In this document: positions 18,301-27,806 of the stretch, in pieces | Position numbering within the stretch: the stretch's first letter is position 1 | How the letters are laid out: each line of letters starts with the position of its first letter | Source: Parabacteroides gordonii MS-1 = DSM 23371 | GTDB lineage: Bacteria; Bacteroidota; Bacteroidia; Bacteroidales; Tannerellaceae | Assembly (NCBI RefSeq): GCF_000969825.1 | Contig: NZ_KQ033919.1 | Location: forward strand, 3,360,749-3,424,748 | Length of the DNA: 64,000 nucleotides | Direction of reading: 5' to 3' | Made by a program: the position numbers and the translations under genes | Notes under the pieces: model-generated | The model's input: only the letters and a program-made list of their open reading frames with translations | Databases searched by the model: none | Told to the model about the DNA's origin: nothing

Positions 18301-18692
18301 GCCAGACTTTGGAAGATGTTACAAAGGGAACTAATTTCCTGGCTTCCTGTTTGGATTATTGGACTCCGGATAATTTGAATGCTGCACATCCGCGCCTGAC
18401 CTGGGATGATCCGAACCGTAATACCCGTGCAGAATCAGACCGCTATCTGGAAAATGGCTCTTATCTGCGTCTGCGTAACCTGCAGGTCGGTTATACTTTC
18501 CCGCAACAGTGGTTCAGAGGCTATATTCAAAAAGCCCGTGTATATGCAAATGCAGAGAATCTGTTTACGATTACCGGATACACTGGTTTTACTCCGGACG
18601 TGAATACTAATAATGCTAGATATCGTGGTTTTGATAATTTCATTTATCCGACCAACCGTGTATTTATGTTAGGCGTGAATGTAACATTTTAA
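15339..18692 (+). CDS. SusC/RagA TonB-dependent outer membrane receptor with STN signalling domain
   Basis: An 1,117-residue TonB-dependent importer and the head of the plus-strand PUL after FecR. A signal segment (ITTFLLLVCVFCTFAENTHS) leads to an STN domain at about 50-120 (TQLEDILSEIESQTDYLFIY), a carboxypeptidase-regulatory-like domain (ITGTIVDVNGDPVIGANIVV), the TonB box region LDEVVVIGYGTQKK, the plug (IMVRGIGTLNNASPLFIVDG) and a beta-barrel ending LGVNVTF. Its N-terminal 60 residues nearly match the divergent SusC, so the two PULs probably arose by duplication, then diverged in barrel and enzymes. SusD follows after 15 bases. Together with FecR and an ECF sigma it would sense and import the locus substrate. 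Confidence 0.95.
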   Translation: MKKNSLSGRYYPKSPQLKQIFRIMRITTFLLLVCVFCTFAENTHSQNARVSITKSNTQLEDILSEIESQTDYLFIYNNQVDINKKLSIKVKNKPVSAVLDNLLKNMGVSYAMEGTHIVLTKNTENSLPVQQQAKNITGTIVDVNGDPVIGANIVVKGTTNGTITDIDGHFTIEADSKSVLNVSYIGYLTKEVAVGNQQNIRVVLLEDTKTLDEVVVIGYGTQKKADLTGSVANVSAEKLNTQSNANIGQALQGKIAGVDIVSQGGNPGAGSRIMVRGIGTLNNASPLFIVDGMYMTGIDHINPNDIASIDVLKDASSAAIYGSRAANGVIIVTTKEGSNTEGKPIVDLSVNAGVSMVSKKLDMLDAQGWSEVTSVARQAVGKPVLDMATDLSSKPDNDWQDIMFRPALMQNYNISVKGGGKYQTYYTGLGYFNQDGVVKGTNYERYTLQTKNDYKKGIFSAGTNVLLTFNHDKPLHEELRGGMVGTILQALPTLEKYDDSRKGGYGGLYGDVANLPNPLGMIDDNLMNRYSENMKIYANVYVQLELFKGLKYKLNMTPDFEFYRYKKYLNEYDFGITTNSVTQLTERQTRRRNVLVENLLTYDQTFGDHKVSALVGYTYQDNRYRYLQAYGENLPQGLEEIDASTTSRSNEGYSNRSVLTSILGRVFYSYKNKYLITATIRRDGSSKFGKNNRYGNFPSASVGWNIAEEEFMNNLSWLDQLKIRGGYGVLGNQEIDNYQYSSTITTGINYPDGNGGLIQGAFPKDFANPDIKWESTAMTNVGIDFVAFNNRLNITADWYVKNTKDILLTVPIPISSGGANDPIRNAGKIRNKGFEFNVAWNTNVNQDLSYGVSVLGSFNKNEVTAMGTGSQAIWGGATNQNINTCKTMAGYPIGSYWLIPTDGYFNSEAEVEAYSKDGVKIQPNAQAGDIRFKDTNNDGTIDDKDRVYCGSPFPDFTFSVSGNVTWKNFDASVSFQGVLGNKIYNATRQTLEDVTKGTNFLASCLDYWTPDNLNAAHPRLTWDDPNRNTRAESDRYLENGSYLRLRNLQVGYTFPQQWFRGYIQKARVYANAENLFTITGYTGFTPDVNTNNARYRGFDNFIYPTNRVFMLGVNVTF

Positions 18693-18707
18693 TTGAGAGA
18701 AAATATT

Positions 18708-20252
18708 ATGAAGACATATATAAAGACAACACTTGCTGTGTTATTTTCGGGAATGTTCCTCTTTTCCTCGTGCGATAGTCAATTGGATCAGACGAATCCC
18801 AATAAAGCAACCGAAGATACTTTCTGGAAAGATGAAGCCGACTTTAATCTGGCGTTGACCTCTTGTTATACTCCATTGAAAAATGCCCTGAACGGCGGAT
18901 ATTATGGAACCCGTGGTGTGATGCTCCGTATTGCACGTGCCGATGAGGTGGATTTCCGTAATGATATATCGGACGTATACACAGTAAACCGTTTTACAAA
19001 CAGTAATACAAACTCCTTGACCCAGGGTATGTTCTATCAGTTCTATAATGCACTCTATCGTACCAATTCGATTATGCAGAAACTGGAAGAAAAGGGTGAC
19101 CAGTTTACGCAGGAATTTCAGAATGCCGTAACCGGTGAATGTTTGTTTATCCGTGGTTTTTATCTGTTCCAGTTGGCAAAAGAGTTCCAGAATGTTCCTT
19201 TAAGGCTAACGGCTTCACAATCGCCTTCCACTTTCCCGTTGGCAAAGTCTTCCCAATCAGAGGTCTGGGCCCAGGCCGAAATCGATCTGAAGAAGGCGGC
19301 AGAACTTCTACCCGTTACAAATAAAGTGGGAAAACCGACCAAAGGAGCTGCTAATGCCGCTTTAGGTAAATTGTATATCTATGAAGAAGAATGGCAGAAA
19401 GCAATCGATGTAATGGAACCGCTTACCAAAAGCCCGTATACATACAGGTTGGTCGATGACTTCTACTGGAATTTTGATGACGAACACGAGAACAACTCGG
19501 AAAGTATTTTTGAACTGCTGATCGAGGACGTAGGTGGTACGGATTTGTGGGGTAATGGTGAAAATATCAACTCTACCCAGTCTAATACCCGACCGAAAGA
19601 ATATGCGGCAGCAGAAGTGGGTGGTTGGTATGAAGCAAACCCGACTCAGCAGATGATGGACATACTTCTGAAAGAAAAGGATAAGGATGGCAATTACGAT
19701 TATCGTGCCCGCTGTTCCGTTGCCTGGGATTATGAAGGTTGTATGTATTATCAGAGACCTTTCCGTGAAGTGTTTGCACAGGATAAATGGAATACCTACT
19801 GGATATTGAAGTATCAGAACTGGAAAACACTGACGGAAGAGATTGCTCCCCCGAAATCATTTATCAACGAACGTGCAATCCGTTATGCAGACGTGCTTTT
19901 GTTATTGGCTGAGGCAAATATGAATCTGGGAAAACTGGACGTGGCGATTGGCTATATCAACCAAATCCGCCAGCGTGCAAACCTGAATGATTACAGTGGA
20001 GCCAGAACCAAAGAAGACGTATTTGAAGATTTGGTACAGCAGCGTGCGGTAGAGCTCTTTGTAGAAGGCGAACGTTTCTACGACCTGCGTCGTTGGGGAA
20101 TATTTGAACAGACATTAAAATCTTGTGATGATGTTCGTTATCAAAACTTTGCTGGTGGTAAATCAGGAAATACCAATAAGTTCTATTATTTCCCGATACC
20201 GGCAAAAGAACTGGAAACAAACGAATTATGTACACCGAATGAAGGGTGGTAA
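18708..20252 (+). CDS. SusD/RagB family nutrient-binding outer membrane lipoprotein
   Basis: A surface lipoprotein of 514 residues that pairs with the SusC just upstream. The ATG at 18708 is chosen because it opens a lipoprotein signal (LFSGMFLFSSC) and lies 15 bases after the susC stop. Family marks include NPNKATEDTFWKDEADFNLA near the N-terminus, FIRGFYLFQLAKEFQNVPLR in the TPR-like region, and the C-terminal blocks LVQQRAVELFVEGERFYDLR and FPIPAKEL. It is not close in sequence to the SusD at 7887, which suggests different ligands. A strong hairpin with T7 follows (20285-20330). Confidence 0.95.
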   Translation: MKTYIKTTLAVLFSGMFLFSSCDSQLDQTNPNKATEDTFWKDEADFNLALTSCYTPLKNALNGGYYGTRGVMLRIARADEVDFRNDISDVYTVNRFTNSNTNSLTQGMFYQFYNALYRTNSIMQKLEEKGDQFTQEFQNAVTGECLFIRGFYLFQLAKEFQNVPLRLTASQSPSTFPLAKSSQSEVWAQAEIDLKKAAELLPVTNKVGKPTKGAANAALGKLYIYEEEWQKAIDVMEPLTKSPYTYRLVDDFYWNFDDEHENNSESIFELLIEDVGGTDLWGNGENINSTQSNTRPKEYAAAEVGGWYEANPTQQMMDILLKEKDKDGNYDYRARCSVAWDYEGCMYYQRPFREVFAQDKWNTYWILKYQNWKTLTEEIAPPKSFINERAIRYADVLLLLAEANMNLGKLDVAIGYINQIRQRANLNDYSGARTKEDVFEDLVQQRAVELFVEGERFYDLRRWGIFEQTLKSCDDVRYQNFAGGKSGNTNKFYYFPIPAKELETNELCTPNEGW

Positions 20253-20284
20253 TGACTAGTTTTTAATAGGTAGTCTTTTTTATC

Positions 20285-20330
20285 AAGCCGGCTGTGATTA
20301 GTGTATTACGCATTATAGCCGGCTTTTTTA
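20285..20330 (+). terminator. Terminator or attenuator after susD
   Basis: AAGCCGGCT and AGCCGGCTT arms (20285-20293, 20317-20325), with further pairing in the loop, are followed by a T run. No promoter was seen between it and the sulfatase gene at 20356, so it probably lowers, rather than ends, transcription into the enzyme genes. Confidence 0.7.
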
Positions 20331-20355
20331 TTATACTTATTCTATAAATAATAGT

Positions 20356-21873
20356 ATGAGAAAATTTAATATCATAATAACATCCGCCTGTATCCTTGTC
20401 GGTTTCTCTTGTACGAAAAAAGAGAATAGCCAACCCAATGTGATCTATATATTAATGGACGACATGGGCTATGGAGATTTGCAATGTTACGGACAACAAA
20501 AGATTGAAACACCGAATATCGACCGGCTGAGGGATGCCGGTATGCAATTTTCCCAACACTATACCGGATCTCCGGTGTCAGCCCCGGCAAGATGTGTCTT
20601 GCTAACCGGACTTCATTCCGGACATACGCAGATCAGGGCGAATGACGAGATGCCGGAAAGGGGGGCAGTCAATAGCCACGACTCGATGTTCGTTCATCCG
20701 GAACTGGAAGGACAGTTCCCTGTAAAGGCCGGGACGATGACGATCGGACGTATGATGCAGCAGGCCGGTTATAAGACCGGATGTTTCGGTAAATGGGGAC
20801 TGGGAAATCCGGGTTCGGATGGCGTTCCAAACAAACAAGGCTTCGACGAGTTTTTCGGTTATAACTGCCAGCGGCAGGCACATACTTATTATCCGCCTTT
20901 CTTATGGAAGAATGAGAAACGGGTCTGCCTGAATAATAAGGTGTTGGATCCTCACCTGGTAAAACTGGATGAAGGGGCCGATCCTCGGGATGAAGCCAGT
21001 TATGCCAAATATACCCAACAGGTATATGCGAACGATACGATCTTTAGCGAGTTACAGCAATTTGTCGATCAAAACAGGGAGCATCCGTTTTTCCTGATGT
21101 GGACGACTCCTCTTCCGCATGTCTCTTTACAGGCTCCGGAACGTTGGGTGAAATATTATGTCGATAAGTTCGGGGATGAAGAACCATATACTGGTACAAA
21201 AGGCTATATGCCTTGCCGTTATCCGCATGCGACTTATGCCGCTATGATCAGCTATTTCGACGAACAGGTCGGAAAGCTTGTCGATCAGCTGAAACAGGCT
21301 GGTTTATATGATAATACAGTTATTATTTTTACTTCCGACAATGGCCCTACATTCAACGGAGGAAGCGATTCTCCTTGGTTCAACAGCGGAGGCCCCTTTA
21401 AATCGGAATATGGCTGGGGCAAATGCTTTGTGCATGAAGGAGGAATACGGGTTCCCGCAATCGTTTCCTGGCCGGAACAAATTAAGGCCGGCAGTGGGAC
21501 AGATCATATTTGCTCTTTTCAGGATGTGATGCCCACACTGGCAGATATCGCAGGTATAGCTTGTCCGCCGACAGACGGAATCAGCTTCCTTCCTACCTTG
21601 AAAGGAGAAAAGGCAAAACAGAAAGAACATGAATACCTGTATTGGGAATATCCCGATGCTCAAATAGGCTTGAAGGCTGTCCGCTGGGGTAACTGGAAAG
21701 GGATCATTTCCGATATCAGAAAAGGGAATACGGTCATGGAGCTATATGATCTGGACAGTGATTTGCAGGAACTGCATGACGTGGCATCCGAACATCCGGA
21801 TATTGTAGAGAAACTACAACATTATATGGATATTTCGCATGAGACTCCGGAGAATCCTAAATTCCGTTTTTAA
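20356..21873 (+). CDS. Sulfatase, serine-type (family S1), lipoprotein
   Basis: A 505-residue S1-type sulfatase expected to remove sulfate esters from a glycan in the periplasm. Lipobox Cys19 (ILVGFSC); the metal-binding Asp35-Asp36 lies in MDDMGYGD; the active-site signature is S-A-P-A-R at 75-79 followed by CVLLTG, so Ser75 must be converted to formylglycine by an anaerobic sulfatase-maturating enzyme (anSME), which is not encoded in this window. FTSDNGP and GGIRVPAIVSWP are further family motifs. It is the first enzyme gene of the plus-strand PUL and is related to the second sulfatase at 24347. The sulfated position it attacks (for example 6-O on GalNAc, Gal or GlcNAc) cannot be set from sequence alone. 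Confidence 0.92.
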   Translation: MRKFNIIITSACILVGFSCTKKENSQPNVIYILMDDMGYGDLQCYGQQKIETPNIDRLRDAGMQFSQHYTGSPVSAPARCVLLTGLHSGHTQIRANDEMPERGAVNSHDSMFVHPELEGQFPVKAGTMTIGRMMQQAGYKTGCFGKWGLGNPGSDGVPNKQGFDEFFGYNCQRQAHTYYPPFLWKNEKRVCLNNKVLDPHLVKLDEGADPRDEASYAKYTQQVYANDTIFSELQQFVDQNREHPFFLMWTTPLPHVSLQAPERWVKYYVDKFGDEEPYTGTKGYMPCRYPHATYAAMISYFDEQVGKLVDQLKQAGLYDNTVIIFTSDNGPTFNGGSDSPWFNSGGPFKSEYGWGKCFVHEGGIRVPAIVSWPEQIKAGSGTDHICSFQDVMPTLADIAGIACPPTDGISFLPTLKGEKAKQKEHEYLYWEYPDAQIGLKAVRWGNWKGIISDIRKGNTVMELYDLDSDLQELHDVASEHPDIVEKLQHYMDISHETPENPKFRF

Positions 21874-21884
21874 AAGGTAGATCA

Positions 21885-24344
21885 ATGAAATATACACGAA
21901 AGTTAAACTATAAATGGCTACTGCTTTTTCTGTTTTGTTATATCTCTAATGCAGAAGCAGCGGAGGTGTTGCGTTTTGACAGCAGATGGAAATTTTATCT
22001 GGGTGACAAAGGGCAGGAAGCCATACAGCCCGGTTATAATGATTCTGACTGGCGTGCGCTCGATTTACCTCACGACTGGAGCATAGAAGGTGCTTATGAA
22101 CAAACGGCCAACGGTACAGACTGGCAAAGCGGTTTTCTTCCGGCAGGAATAGGATGGTATCGGAAAACATTTTCTTATGATCCGGATTGGAACGGCAAGA
22201 AAGTCCGTATTCAGTTCGACGGTATTTATTTGAACAGCGAGGTTTGGATAAACGGGCATTCGCTGGGGAAACGTCCTAACGGGTATATCGGTTTTGAATA
22301 TGACTTGACTCCTTATCTGAAAACCGGCGATAATTGTATTGCCGTTAAAGTCGACCAGTCCAAACCTCTTACCGGACGCTGGTACACCGGTTCTGGTATT
22401 TACAGGCATGTATATCTGCATGTATCTTCTCCGGTGCATATCGGTTATTCCGGTGTTTATTTTAATGTAGATACCTTTTTGCCGGATAAGGCTGTTTGTT
22501 CGGTCGACGTATCGATTGTAAATCCGGCAGAAGAAATGGTGCAGGTAGTATCCTGTTTACTGGATAAGAGCGGACAAACCGTAGCCCGGAGTTCCGGGAC
22601 TGGAAATGTTGTTTCCGGAGATAAAGTAGAGATGGAAGTGGTCTATCCCGAACGTTGGTCGCCGGATAATCCGTTCGTTTATACATTGGTTTGCCAGTTG
22701 AAGAAAGGAGAAACGGTGGTGGATGAGGTTCGGCAACCGGTTGGTTTCCGTTCGTTGGCGTTCAGTCCGGAGTTTGGCTTTAAGCTGAATGGAAAGGTAG
22801 TCAAGCTGAAAGGCGTTTGCGATCATCATACCGCTGGTGCTGTGGGAGCGGCTGTACCTGAAGATGTTTTGTATTACCGTCTGAAACTTTTAAAAGAGAT
22901 GGGTTGTAATGCAATCCGTACGGCTCATAACCCTTTCTCTCCGGAATTTTATACCATGTGCGATACGATGGGGTTGATGGTGCTGAATGAAGGACTGGAC
23001 GGATGGAACACGCCGAAAGCAGCCGACGATTACGGCAATTACTTTGAGGAATGGTGGGAAAAGGATATGACCGCTTTTATCAAACGCGATCGGAATCATC
23101 CCTCAGTCATTATGTGGAGCATAGGAAATGAAGTATATAAGTCTTCTGCAGAAATTCAATGTAACCTGGTCAATCTCTTCCATTCATTAGATACACGTCC
23201 GGTAACGCAGGGCGGTGCCGATCCTACCCGTGGCATGTCTGTTGATTACAAGAAGAATTTCGGTAGTCTCGATATTGTAGGGTTTAACGGGAACGGGGAA
23301 GAAGTGGGGGAATTTGAAAAGTTCCGGAAAAACTTTCCGTCCGTATGTGCCGTGGCGACAGAGGTACCTCATACCTATCAGACCCGTGGCGTTTACCGGA
23401 CAAAGACACAATGGCGAAGGAGGGACTTTCCCGCTCCCTGGGAACAGGGTGATCCGGTGAAATGGGATCAGTTTGAGAAACGGGTTTATCCGATCCCAGA
23501 TCTGACCGACGAGGAATTTTTCCCGGAGGAAGCAGCGAATCCTTATTACCAGTCTTCGTATGATAATGCTTCGGTTCGTATCAGTATCCGGAAGTCCTGG
23601 CAAAGAACTTGTTCATTCCCCTGGCTGATGGGAGAATTCCGCTGGGGCAGTTTCGATTATCTGGGAGAGGCGGCATGGCCGCAACGGTGCGGCAACTTTG
23701 GGATCATAGATGTAGCGGCCATGCCGAAAGATGCTTACTTCCTGTATCAGAGTTTATGGAGCGACAAGCCGATGGTGCATTTGCTGCCCCATTGGACTCA
23801 TACCAGAAAGGAAGGGCAAATAGTGCCGGTTGTTGTATATACTAACTGCGATTCTGTCGAATTATTATTAAATGGTGTATCTTTGGGAACGCAACCTTAT
23901 GAGGGGGAACAGTTAGTGTGGAAAGTCCCGTATAAAGCCGGGAAGATAGAAGCAAGAGCAAAGATGGGCCATGAAATTGTCGTAACGGATTTACAGCAGA
24001 CGGCTTCTTCTCCTTATACTGTCGCTTTTTCGGCAAATAAATCCGTGTTAAGGGCTGGCACCGGCGATGTTGCCCGGCTGGAATTAGGTGTTGTCGACAA
24101 GGATGGCGTTTTATGTCCGTATGCATCCGAAGAACTCTCTTTTGAGTTGGAAGGTTCTGTCCGTCTGTTAGGTGTGGATAATGGCGATCCGGTGGATATG
24201 TTTCCTTATAAGCAGCCCCGTTGCCGTACTTTCAGAGGAAAATGCGTCTTGCTGCTTCAGGCAACCGATACACCGGGTACGGCTGTGATAACCGTCTGGT
24301 CGGATAAATTGAAAGAAAAGAAAATAACATTAGATATAAAATAG
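21885..24344 (+). CDS. GH2 beta-galactosidase-type glycoside hydrolase
   Basis: An 819-residue exported GH2 enzyme (signal YKWLLLFLFCYISNAEA). Domains in order: a sugar-binding jelly roll (about 30-190, WYRKTFSYDPDWNGKKVRIQ, DGIYLNSEVWINGHSLG), an immunoglobulin-like domain, the TIM barrel with GCNAIRTAHNPFSPEF, acid/base Glu416 in MWSIGNEV and nucleophile Glu584 in MGEFRWGSFDYLGE, then C-terminal beta domains. The closest functional type is beta-galactosidase, so removal of non-reducing beta-galactose is likely. It lies 11 bases after the first sulfatase and 2 bases before the second, a tight operon in which desulfation and galactose removal probably alternate. Confidence 0.9.
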   Translation: MKYTRKLNYKWLLLFLFCYISNAEAAEVLRFDSRWKFYLGDKGQEAIQPGYNDSDWRALDLPHDWSIEGAYEQTANGTDWQSGFLPAGIGWYRKTFSYDPDWNGKKVRIQFDGIYLNSEVWINGHSLGKRPNGYIGFEYDLTPYLKTGDNCIAVKVDQSKPLTGRWYTGSGIYRHVYLHVSSPVHIGYSGVYFNVDTFLPDKAVCSVDVSIVNPAEEMVQVVSCLLDKSGQTVARSSGTGNVVSGDKVEMEVVYPERWSPDNPFVYTLVCQLKKGETVVDEVRQPVGFRSLAFSPEFGFKLNGKVVKLKGVCDHHTAGAVGAAVPEDVLYYRLKLLKEMGCNAIRTAHNPFSPEFYTMCDTMGLMVLNEGLDGWNTPKAADDYGNYFEEWWEKDMTAFIKRDRNHPSVIMWSIGNEVYKSSAEIQCNLVNLFHSLDTRPVTQGGADPTRGMSVDYKKNFGSLDIVGFNGNGEEVGEFEKFRKNFPSVCAVATEVPHTYQTRGVYRTKTQWRRRDFPAPWEQGDPVKWDQFEKRVYPIPDLTDEEFFPEEAANPYYQSSYDNASVRISIRKSWQRTCSFPWLMGEFRWGSFDYLGEAAWPQRCGNFGIIDVAAMPKDAYFLYQSLWSDKPMVHLLPHWTHTRKEGQIVPVVVYTNCDSVELLLNGVSLGTQPYEGEQLVWKVPYKAGKIEARAKMGHEIVVTDLQQTASSPYTVAFSANKSVLRAGTGDVARLELGVVDKDGVLCPYASEELSFELEGSVRLLGVDNGDPVDMFPYKQPRCRTFRGKCVLLLQATDTPGTAVITVWSDKLKEKKITLDIK

Positions 24345-24346
24345 AT

Positions 24347-25750
24347 ATGAAAACACAACTTGTATTATGCTTGGGCGGAACTCTGTTAGCCGGAATGTCC
24401 GCCTGCAAAAGTGAAGCTCCGAAGAAAGAAGTTCCGATGAATGTGATCTACATTCTAGCCGACGACCTGGGATATGGCGATATCGGCTGTTACGGACAGA
24501 CGAAAATCCATACGCCTAATATCGATAAGATGGCGCAGGAAGGTATGTTGTTCACCCAGCATTATGCGGGATGTACGGTCAGTGCCCCGTCACGCTGTTC
24601 GTTGATGACCGGACTGCATACCGGACATTCCCAGATACGCGGAAACAAAGAGATCGATCCGGAAGGACAGCAACCGATGAGTGTCGATACCTATACCCTG
24701 GGTAAACTGATGAAATCGGCCGGATATACCACCGGTATTTTCGGTAAATGGGGATTGGGGTATCCGGGTTCTTCCTCTGTTCCTTCTACGATGGGCTTCG
24801 ATGAGTTTTTCGGATATAATTGCCAGCGTCAGGCACATAGTTATTATCCCGATCATTTGTGGCATAATAACGATACAGTCTTTTTGCATGAAAACGATAA
24901 GGAAGGGCGTAAGGTCTATTCGCAGGATCTGATCCATGAACAGGCCCTGAAGTTTATCCGCGACAATAAAGATAAACCTTTCTATGCCATGCTGACTTAT
25001 ACGTTGCCCCATGCCGAGTTAAATCTGCCGCACGACTCTATCTATCAGCAGTATGAAAATGCTTTTGAAGAAGTTCCTTACGACGGCAAGATGGGGTATC
25101 ATCCGTCTGAAAAGCCTTATGCCTCTTTTGCTGCTATGGTATCGAGACTGGATAAATATGTCGGCGATGTAATGGCAGAATTGAAAGAACTGGGATTGGA
25201 TAAGAATACGATCGTTATTTTTACCAGCGACAACGGCCCTCACCGGGAAGGTGGAGCTAACCCCGATTATTTCAAGAGCTACGGGCCGCTGAAAGGTGTC
25301 AAGCGGGATGTTTACGAAGGCGGTATCCGTGTTCCGATGGTTGCCTGGTGCCCGGATAAGATCAAGGCCGGTGTTAAGACGGATCATATCAGTGCTTTCT
25401 GGGATGTGATGCCTACGTTGGCTGAATTGACCGGTGTTACTTTACCGGAGCAAGGGGATGGAATCTCTTTCTTACCCACTTTGTATTCTAAAGAAGGGCA
25501 GAAGCAACACGATTACTTGTATTGGGAATTTCATGAACTGAATGGCCGTGAAGCTTTACGCAGCGGTAATTGGAAATTGATCCGTCAGCCGATCGTAGGC
25601 GAGACGATTCTGGAACTATACGACCTGAGTAACGATATCCATGAAGACCATAATCTGGCTCAGCAAAACCCGGAGAAAGTGGAGGAACTGGAAGCATTGT
25701 TGGATGGAGCGCGTACGGAATCCCCATTATTTAATTTCGGAAGACAATGA
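24347..25750 (+). CDS. Sulfatase, serine-type (family S1), lipoprotein
   Basis: A 467-residue sulfatase. Lipobox ending at Cys20 (LAGMSAC); metal ligands in LADDLGYGD; signature S-A-P-S-R at 79-83 followed by CSLMTG, so Ser79 is the predicted formylglycine precursor. FTSDNGPHREGG and the phrase GGIRVPMVAWCP match the same S1 subgroup as the upstream sulfatase, and the two proteins share long stretches such as GFDEFFGYNCQRQAH. The stop codon overlaps the start of the GH20 gene (ATGA), showing translational coupling. Two related but distinct sulfatases in one operon suggest two sulfate positions or two sugars in the substrate. Confidence 0.92.
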   Translation: MKTQLVLCLGGTLLAGMSACKSEAPKKEVPMNVIYILADDLGYGDIGCYGQTKIHTPNIDKMAQEGMLFTQHYAGCTVSAPSRCSLMTGLHTGHSQIRGNKEIDPEGQQPMSVDTYTLGKLMKSAGYTTGIFGKWGLGYPGSSSVPSTMGFDEFFGYNCQRQAHSYYPDHLWHNNDTVFLHENDKEGRKVYSQDLIHEQALKFIRDNKDKPFYAMLTYTLPHAELNLPHDSIYQQYENAFEEVPYDGKMGYHPSEKPYASFAAMVSRLDKYVGDVMAELKELGLDKNTIVIFTSDNGPHREGGANPDYFKSYGPLKGVKRDVYEGGIRVPMVAWCPDKIKAGVKTDHISAFWDVMPTLAELTGVTLPEQGDGISFLPTLYSKEGQKQHDYLYWEFHELNGREALRSGNWKLIRQPIVGETILELYDLSNDIHEDHNLAQQNPEKVEELEALLDGARTESPLFNFGRQ

Positions 25751-27798
25751 AAACTGCCTTATTCCTATCGATGTTATTGGTTACGGGCAGCTTGCTGGCT
25801 CGTAACCTGGATAAGACGTTTCAACTCTTACCCCAGCCCCAGTCGATCGAGATTCAGGCTGGCAAAGGGTGGGATTACGGGGAACTGTCGTATGTAGTAG
25901 CCGACGGAGAAGCTCCGATCCCTGTGCTGGGAGCCATCACAAACGGATTACCTCAGAGTGAACGGGCTGGTAAAGGTATTCATTTCCGGTTGTCGCAAAC
26001 CGGTGTGCCGGACTCTCCGGAAGGGTACGTACTTGAAATAACAGGCAAAGGAGTTACCATCACTTCCCGTGATGAGGCAGGCCTTTTCTATGGTTGCCAG
26101 ACGCTGGAACAATTACTCGAAGACAGCCGCGACTTTAAGAAGGAGATACCGCCGATGAAAATAACGGATTATCCGGCGATCGCCTACCGTGCCGTCCATC
26201 TGGATACCAAGCATCATCTCGACCGGATGGATTACTATTACCGGATGGTGGATAAACTGGCCCGTTATAAAATAAATGCCATCATCTGGGAACTGGAAGA
26301 CAAACTGCGTTTCACCCGCCGTCCCGAAGCCGGGGCTCCGAATGCGATCAGCAAACAGGAAATGCAGGCATTATGCCGGTATGCGAAAGAGCGGAATGTG
26401 GAGATCAGCCCACTGGTGCAAGGTCTGGGACATGCCGGATTTATCCTCAAGCACCATTGGGAGTTGAGGGAGAACCCTGCCAGCGACTGGGAGTTCTGCC
26501 CTTCCGATCCCCGCACCTATGAGGTACAGTTCGACTTATACCTGGATGCCCTGGAAGCCATGCCTTATGGCAAATATCTGCATGTAGGGGGAGACGAGAT
26601 TACCGCGATCGGTATCGACGACCGTTGTAAGGCAACCGGCAAGTCTGCTTTTGAACTTCAGATGATCTGGTTGAAGAAAGTCTGCCGTTTTGCAGTCGAT
26701 CATGGCCGTACCCCTATATTCTGGGATGATATGCCGCTTAAATATGCCGGTATCTGGAAACTCGCATTGAGCGACAAGCCGGAAGACGAAGTGGCAAAGG
26801 TTTGGAATACCGATAAGCTGGATAAAGCTATCGACCTTTTTCCGAAAGAATGTGTGTATATGCGTTGGAAATATGAGGATGCCACGTCTCCTGCCCATCA
26901 GCGGCTCTTGAAATGGTATAGCGACAAAGGGCTGAAAGTGATGGGGGCGACTGCTGCATCGGCCGGCGATTCCCCTTTCCTTCCCCGCAAGGATACCCGG
27001 TCGGAATATGTGAGGGGCTTCAGCCGGTTGGTGGCCGAAAATCATCTGGAAGGGATTCTGGCAACAGCTTGGGACGACGGTTCACCCCATCCGGAAACAG
27101 TCTGGCGCGGATATATCGCACAAGGGGAGTTCGGCTGGAACCCGACGGCACGTGATGTGGCGGCCTTTAAGAAGGTACATGCCCAACGTGAGTACGGATT
27201 CCGCCCCGAAGAGAACCGGATGGTTTTCCTGGATGAATTGGAAAAGGCAATCTTTTTCTTCGATGATGCGCTGGTATCGTCAGGACGCCGCAACCCCGCC
27301 TGGGGAACGACCGCTTTTACCTTGATCGGTCTGCCGGATAAAGAACATCCGGGTGCCTGGAGCGAAACCTATAAGGAGAAGATCGACAAGGCGAAAGAAG
27401 AGGCGAAACGTTATCAGACGATCCGTGAAGGCGTGTTGGCGGCTGAACGGAATGCCTTGCGCAACCGTTATACGCTGAAGGTCTACGAACAGACGAACAA
27501 CCTGCAGAACTATCCGGTACGTCTTATTCTGGCATTGAACGAATACGATACGGCAAAGGATGAAGCCGGTCGTAAAGCGGCACAGGTGAAGATCCGGGAA
27601 GTATGCGATTATTTTAAGGTGATGCGCAAGAACCTGGAGTCTGTTTATTCGGAAACCCGTTTCATGCAGCAACCGGAAGGATTTATCGCCGATATGAACC
27701 ATCATAATCATCTGGCCTCAAAAACAGACAACAGCGACTGGCTCTATCTGTACGAGATCCCGATGATGAAGAAGGTGCTTCAATGGATAAAAGAATAA
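25747..27798 (+). CDS. GH20 beta-N-acetylhexosaminidase
   Basis: A 683-residue exported enzyme (signal FLSMLLVTGSLLA) of family GH20, which removes terminal beta-linked GlcNAc or GalNAc by substrate-assisted catalysis. An N-terminal alpha/beta GH20b domain (about 25-135, LLPQPQSIEIQAGKGWDYG; EAGLFYGCQTLEQLL) precedes the barrel, where HVGGDE carries the catalytic pair Asp283-Glu284 and TAWDDGSPHPETVWRGYI closes the site. The long C-terminal helical part (from about 520) is unusual for short GH20 enzymes but seen in Bacteroides homologues. Its start overlaps the sulfatase stop by 4 bases. Hexosamine in the substrate argues for mucin-type or other host glycans. Confidence 0.9.
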   Translation: MKTALFLSMLLVTGSLLARNLDKTFQLLPQPQSIEIQAGKGWDYGELSYVVADGEAPIPVLGAITNGLPQSERAGKGIHFRLSQTGVPDSPEGYVLEITGKGVTITSRDEAGLFYGCQTLEQLLEDSRDFKKEIPPMKITDYPAIAYRAVHLDTKHHLDRMDYYYRMVDKLARYKINAIIWELEDKLRFTRRPEAGAPNAISKQEMQALCRYAKERNVEISPLVQGLGHAGFILKHHWELRENPASDWEFCPSDPRTYEVQFDLYLDALEAMPYGKYLHVGGDEITAIGIDDRCKATGKSAFELQMIWLKKVCRFAVDHGRTPIFWDDMPLKYAGIWKLALSDKPEDEVAKVWNTDKLDKAIDLFPKECVYMRWKYEDATSPAHQRLLKWYSDKGLKVMGATAASAGDSPFLPRKDTRSEYVRGFSRLVAENHLEGILATAWDDGSPHPETVWRGYIAQGEFGWNPTARDVAAFKKVHAQREYGFRPEENRMVFLDELEKAIFFFDDALVSSGRRNPAWGTTAFTLIGLPDKEHPGAWSETYKEKIDKAKEEAKRYQTIREGVLAAERNALRNRYTLKVYEQTNNLQNYPVRLILALNEYDTAKDEAGRKAAQVKIREVCDYFKVMRKNLESVYSETRFMQQPEGFIADMNHHNHLASKTDNSDWLYLYEIPMMKKVLQWIKE

Positions 27799-27806
27799 GA
27801 AAGGAT